DNA of 11,030 bases from Conidiobolus incongruus B7586 (taxonomy: Eukaryota > Entomophthoromycota > Entomophthoromycetes > Entomophthorales > Conidiobolaceae), in assembly GCA_000697335.1 (NCBI GenBank), contig JNEM01014677.1:1-11030 (forward strand), in the 5' to 3' direction. Of this stretch, positions 9,401 to 11,030 are shown one piece after another. Under the pieces are notes generated by a model, which had not been told where the DNA came from, did no database searches, and saw nothing but the letters and a program-made list of their open reading frames with translations. Made by a program: the position numbers and the translations under genes. The stretch's first letter is position 1. Every line of letters starts with the position of its first letter.

Positions 9401-11010
9401 AAATAAATAGATAATTTAACAACTTTATATAATATATAAAAGATCTATAGTAATATTCTTTTATTAAAAATTTACTTTTAAAAACATATTATTTTATTTA
9501 ATTAATTATAAATTGCACAATGATCGTTAAATGTATTTAATTTAAATATTAATAAAACATAACCATAAGCTTTTTAAATTAATTCAAATTTAAAAACAAC
9601 TTTTAAGGATAAAGTCTTGTCTAGATAAACTATTAATTTCTAAGTAAAGTATTTTGAAACTATAAGAGAAACTATCTAAACATTATTGTTTTAGAATATT
9701 AATTTCAATTGTTATTCATTTATTTATTAATAGAATAAAAAAATATTTCTAAATATTTTTTTATTTCAACAAAAATATTACCAAAATATTTTAATACTAG
9801 TTATATAAGTATACTATATTCATTAAAGTTAAAAATTAGATTAATAAATAAAAATATCAAATAGATAACTTATAATTTATCTAAGGCTTAAAAAATAATT
9901 ATAGCCAAATAAATCTTACTAAGTTATAACCTAAAATAAATATTTTTATAATTAAAAATTATAATTTATCAATTATAGATATTTCTTTATTATGCTTTAT
10001 TAAAGAAATATCAACCCAAAATAACCTATTTTATTTTCTCTATTAAATAGATAATAGATTTATGAGCAAAAATTTTATATTATAATAACTTAATATAATA
10101 TATATTATTTTTTTCTAATTATTAAGAAAATATTAATTAATAATAAACTATAAATGTTTTTAATAAAAATATTTATAATCAATATTCAGGGTATATTATA
10201 AAAATATACATTATATGAATAATTATTATTAAATATATAAAATTTATAATATAATAAGTTTTTTATTTTATATAAATAAAAAAGACTATTATATTTGATA
10301 AACTTATTATATTAAATTTTAATTAATTTTTATTATTTTTAATAATTAAATAATTAGCTTAAAGAAAAAACTCATTTAAAAAATAACTTAATTTATAAAA
10401 TACTAAATTATAGCTTTAAATAAAAAAAAGATTTTTTAGTTATCAAAAGTCTATTAAAATTATTATAAAAATTATTAATAAAAAATAAAACTATTGATTT
10501 TAAATTATATTAATATTTTTATTTATTTTATATCAAAATACTTATTGATATTTAATTATAAAAACTATCATTATTCAAATTTCAAAGCGATAATTTTAAT
10601 ATTAATTAACTTTTTATATATGGTTTTTTATTAATAACAAATATTAGCAATATATAAAATTAATTTCACAAAATATTAAAAATAGCAGCCGTTTTTAATT
10701 ATTTCTTTAAATAGTAATTTATAACACTAGATTTGAATATTTAATAATTTATTTAAAATATTTTAAATATTTATATTTTAAAATAATATTCTTTAATAAA
10801 AATAGTTTTTTAAAATTTAATTAATCAATATAATATTAATTTATTTTATTTTAATATTAAACCCAAATATTATATATTATTTTGATATACTATAAATTAT
10901 CTTAAAAATGAAATAATTGGAAATTTTTTATTTTTGATTTTTCAAATATATATTATTAATTTTAAATAAATAAAATATATAAAGTAAATAGGAAATTATA
11001 TAATTTTAAA

Positions 11011-11030
11011 ATATATATATATATATATAT
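11011..11030. repeat. (AT)n microsatellite cut by window end
   Basis: Ten perfect AT units reach the last base, so the true length is unknown. In draft genomes such tracts often coincide with contig ends. Confidence 0.85.

Larger units (their letters stand above)
6403..11030. other. very AT-rich gene-free DNA
   Basis: More than 4.6 kb of A/T-dominated sequence shows no supportable gene on either strand. Open frames are short and of low complexity. I looked for T-loop-like GTTCRA motifs, terminal repeats and tandem arrays other than AT dinucleotides and found none convincing. Slightly less AT-rich patches near 6940-7030 carry no readable frame. Confidence 0.55.

Noticed and set aside
9325-10949. 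Near-identical 19-base stretches at 9325-9343 and 10931-10949
   Set aside because: One mismatch in 19 bases of TTTTTGATTTTYCAAATAT is about what chance gives between kilobases of DNA this AT-rich.
1-11030. tRNA, rRNA, CRISPR array, telomere repeat, or bacterial operon
   Set aside because: No T-loop consensus with matching arms, no regularly spaced repeats, no telomeric tandem units, and the only solid gene is intron-rich and eukaryotic.

Overview
This window contains one well-supported gene, lying on the minus strand between about 3.0 and 5.0 kb. It encodes a mitochondrial acyl-CoA dehydrogenase of the isobutyryl-CoA dehydrogenase (ACAD8) type, which acts in valine breakdown. The gene has 15 exons and 14 very small introns (43-64 nt). 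Joined at GT-AG borders, the exons give an uninterrupted 420-residue protein, close to the usual family length.

The genome is nuclear and eukaryotic: it has spliceosomal introns, a mitochondrial presequence and an AATAAA signal. The very AT-rich intergenic DNA, the gene-dense coding of more balanced composition, the roughly 50-nt introns and the CTRAY-like branch points suggest an AT-rich, early-diverging fungus. An AT-rich protist is the main alternative. This assignment is inferred from architecture, not from a marker gene.

Layout. 1-840: extremely AT-rich, no gene seen. About 841-1810: a compositional island (29% GC counted by hand over 1081-1800) with short open segments, one of which can be spliced into a speculative 73-residue product; it may be decayed coding DNA. 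1811-3026: AT-rich, no gene. 3027-5034: the ACAD8-type gene and its poly(A) signal. 5035-5460: probable 5' leader and promoter, with a CRE-like site and two CCAAT boxes. 5699-6400: a second compositional island, possibly a dead Tc1/mariner-like DNA transposon. 6403-11030: very AT-rich DNA with simple AT repeats and no gene I can support.

No multigene system, operon, CRISPR array, tRNA or rRNA is visible. The most informative material is the splicing architecture of the one real gene, with its 18-nt microexon and TAG acceptors that also act as in-frame stops, together with the two low-AT islands.
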